Assembly: GCF_004217285.1 (NCBI RefSeq) | Contig: NZ_SHKS01000011.1 | Span: 62,001-126,000, forward strand | Length of the DNA stretch: 64,000 nucleotides | Direction: 5' to 3' | Origin: Streptomyces sp. BK239 | GTDB taxonomy: Bacteria > Actinomycetota > Actinomycetes > Streptomycetales > Streptomycetaceae | Shown: in pieces, positions 63,812 to 64,000 of the stretch | How positions within the stretch are numbered: position 1 is the first letter of the stretch | Layout of the letters: the number at the start of each line of letters is the position of its first letter | The notes under the pieces: model-generated | Database searches by the model: none | Told to the model about the DNA's origin: nothing | What the model saw: only the letters and a program-made list of their open reading frames with translations | Position numbers and translations under genes: made by a program

Positions 63812-64000
63812 ATGTACAAGATCTTCTTCACTCTCGTCTTCAAGCGGATGGACCCCGAGCGGGCCCACCACCTCGCCTTCCGCTGGATCCGCCTCGCCGC
63901 CCGCGTCCCCGTCCTGCGCACCTTCGTCGCCGCCGCCCTCGCGCCCCGCCACCGGGAGCTGCGCACCGAGGCCTTCGGACTGCGCATGCACGGCCCCTTC
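63812..64000 (+). CDS. pyrD: Dihydroorotate dehydrogenase (quinone), 3' end outside the window
   Basis: Only the first 63 codons are present. The N-terminus MYKIFFTLVFKRMDPERAHHLAF is typical of class 2, membrane-associated dihydroorotate dehydrogenase. RTEAFGLRMHGPF leads into the barrel. The full enzyme oxidises dihydroorotate and passes electrons to menaquinone. GAGGG lies seven bases before the ATG. Its place after carB completes the pyrimidine set apart from pyrE and pyrF. Confidence 0.92.
   Translation, partial: MYKIFFTLVFKRMDPERAHHLAFRWIRLAARVPVLRTFVAAALAPRHRELRTEAFGLRMHGPF

Overview
The window is high-GC actinobacterial chromosome, almost certainly Streptomyces. Codons end overwhelmingly in G or C, GTG and TTG starts are common, short stop/start overlaps are frequent, and the developmental regulator BldD is present and near-identical to the protein I remember from S. 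coelicolor. From base 10,340 to the right end the gene order (thrS ... pgsA-acyltransferase-pimA ... pdxST-yebC-ruvCAB-yajC-secDF-apt-rel ... hisS ... rpsD ... alaS ... mltG-aroE ... aroCKB ... efp-nusB, bldD, pyrRBC-x-carAB-pyrD) matches, from memory, the S. coelicolor core segment around SCO1482-SCO1531, read in the opposite direction. I see no insertion sequence, prophage, integrase or CRISPR array.

Bases 1-7,400 are the more variable left part. It holds a three-gene set resembling a rhamnogalacturonan-use locus (sugar ABC permease, YesL-like membrane protein, Tat-exported PcRGLX/YetA-like lyase), a very large membrane protein, an SRPBCC protein and a tRNA-Val(CAC). Bases 7,400-10,200 hold a DnaQ-type exonuclease and a coupled pair: a DUF4365 predicted nuclease and an unrecognised protein with an OB-like tail. 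Bases 10,300-18,000 hold thrS, a K+ channel, a HIT protein, a membrane protein and the EF-G-like protein EF-G2.

Bases 18,000-33,300 run rightwards as housekeeping operons: phosphatidylinositol mannoside synthesis (pgsA, PIM acyltransferase, pimA, a LemA-like protein), vitamin B6 (pdxS, pdxT), yebC, Holliday junction processing (ruvC, ruvA, ruvB), Sec secretion (yajC, secD, secF), adenine salvage (apt) and (p)ppGpp metabolism (rel). A leftward pair follows (DUF349 protein, membrane cyclophilin), then MBL hydrolase, hisS, a VKOR-type thiol oxidoreductase, rarA, rpsD, two small membrane or coiled-coil proteins, alaS, ruvX/yqgF, mltG and aroE.

Bases 47,900-64,000 hold a small repeat-bearing membrane protein, aroC and an uninterrupted aroK-aroB frame, a P-loop kinase-like protein, an M24 peptidase homologue, efp, nusB, bldD (leftward) and the pyrimidine operon pyrR-pyrB-pyrC-PH protein-carA-carB, then a terminator and the start of pyrD.

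The observations I rate highest are: (1) matches to the LexA-independent DNA-damage promoter motif (RecA-NDp, PafBC type) before both ruvC and rarA; (2) aroK and aroB joined in one open frame with no stop codon; (3) an M24 peptidase with four altered active-site positions; (4) a PyrR-binding RNA consensus just before the pyrR Shine-Dalgarno sequence; (5) a three-hairpin leader before rpsD; (6) a DUF4365 nuclease coupled to a protein of unknown function. All family calls come from reading motifs by eye; no search was run.
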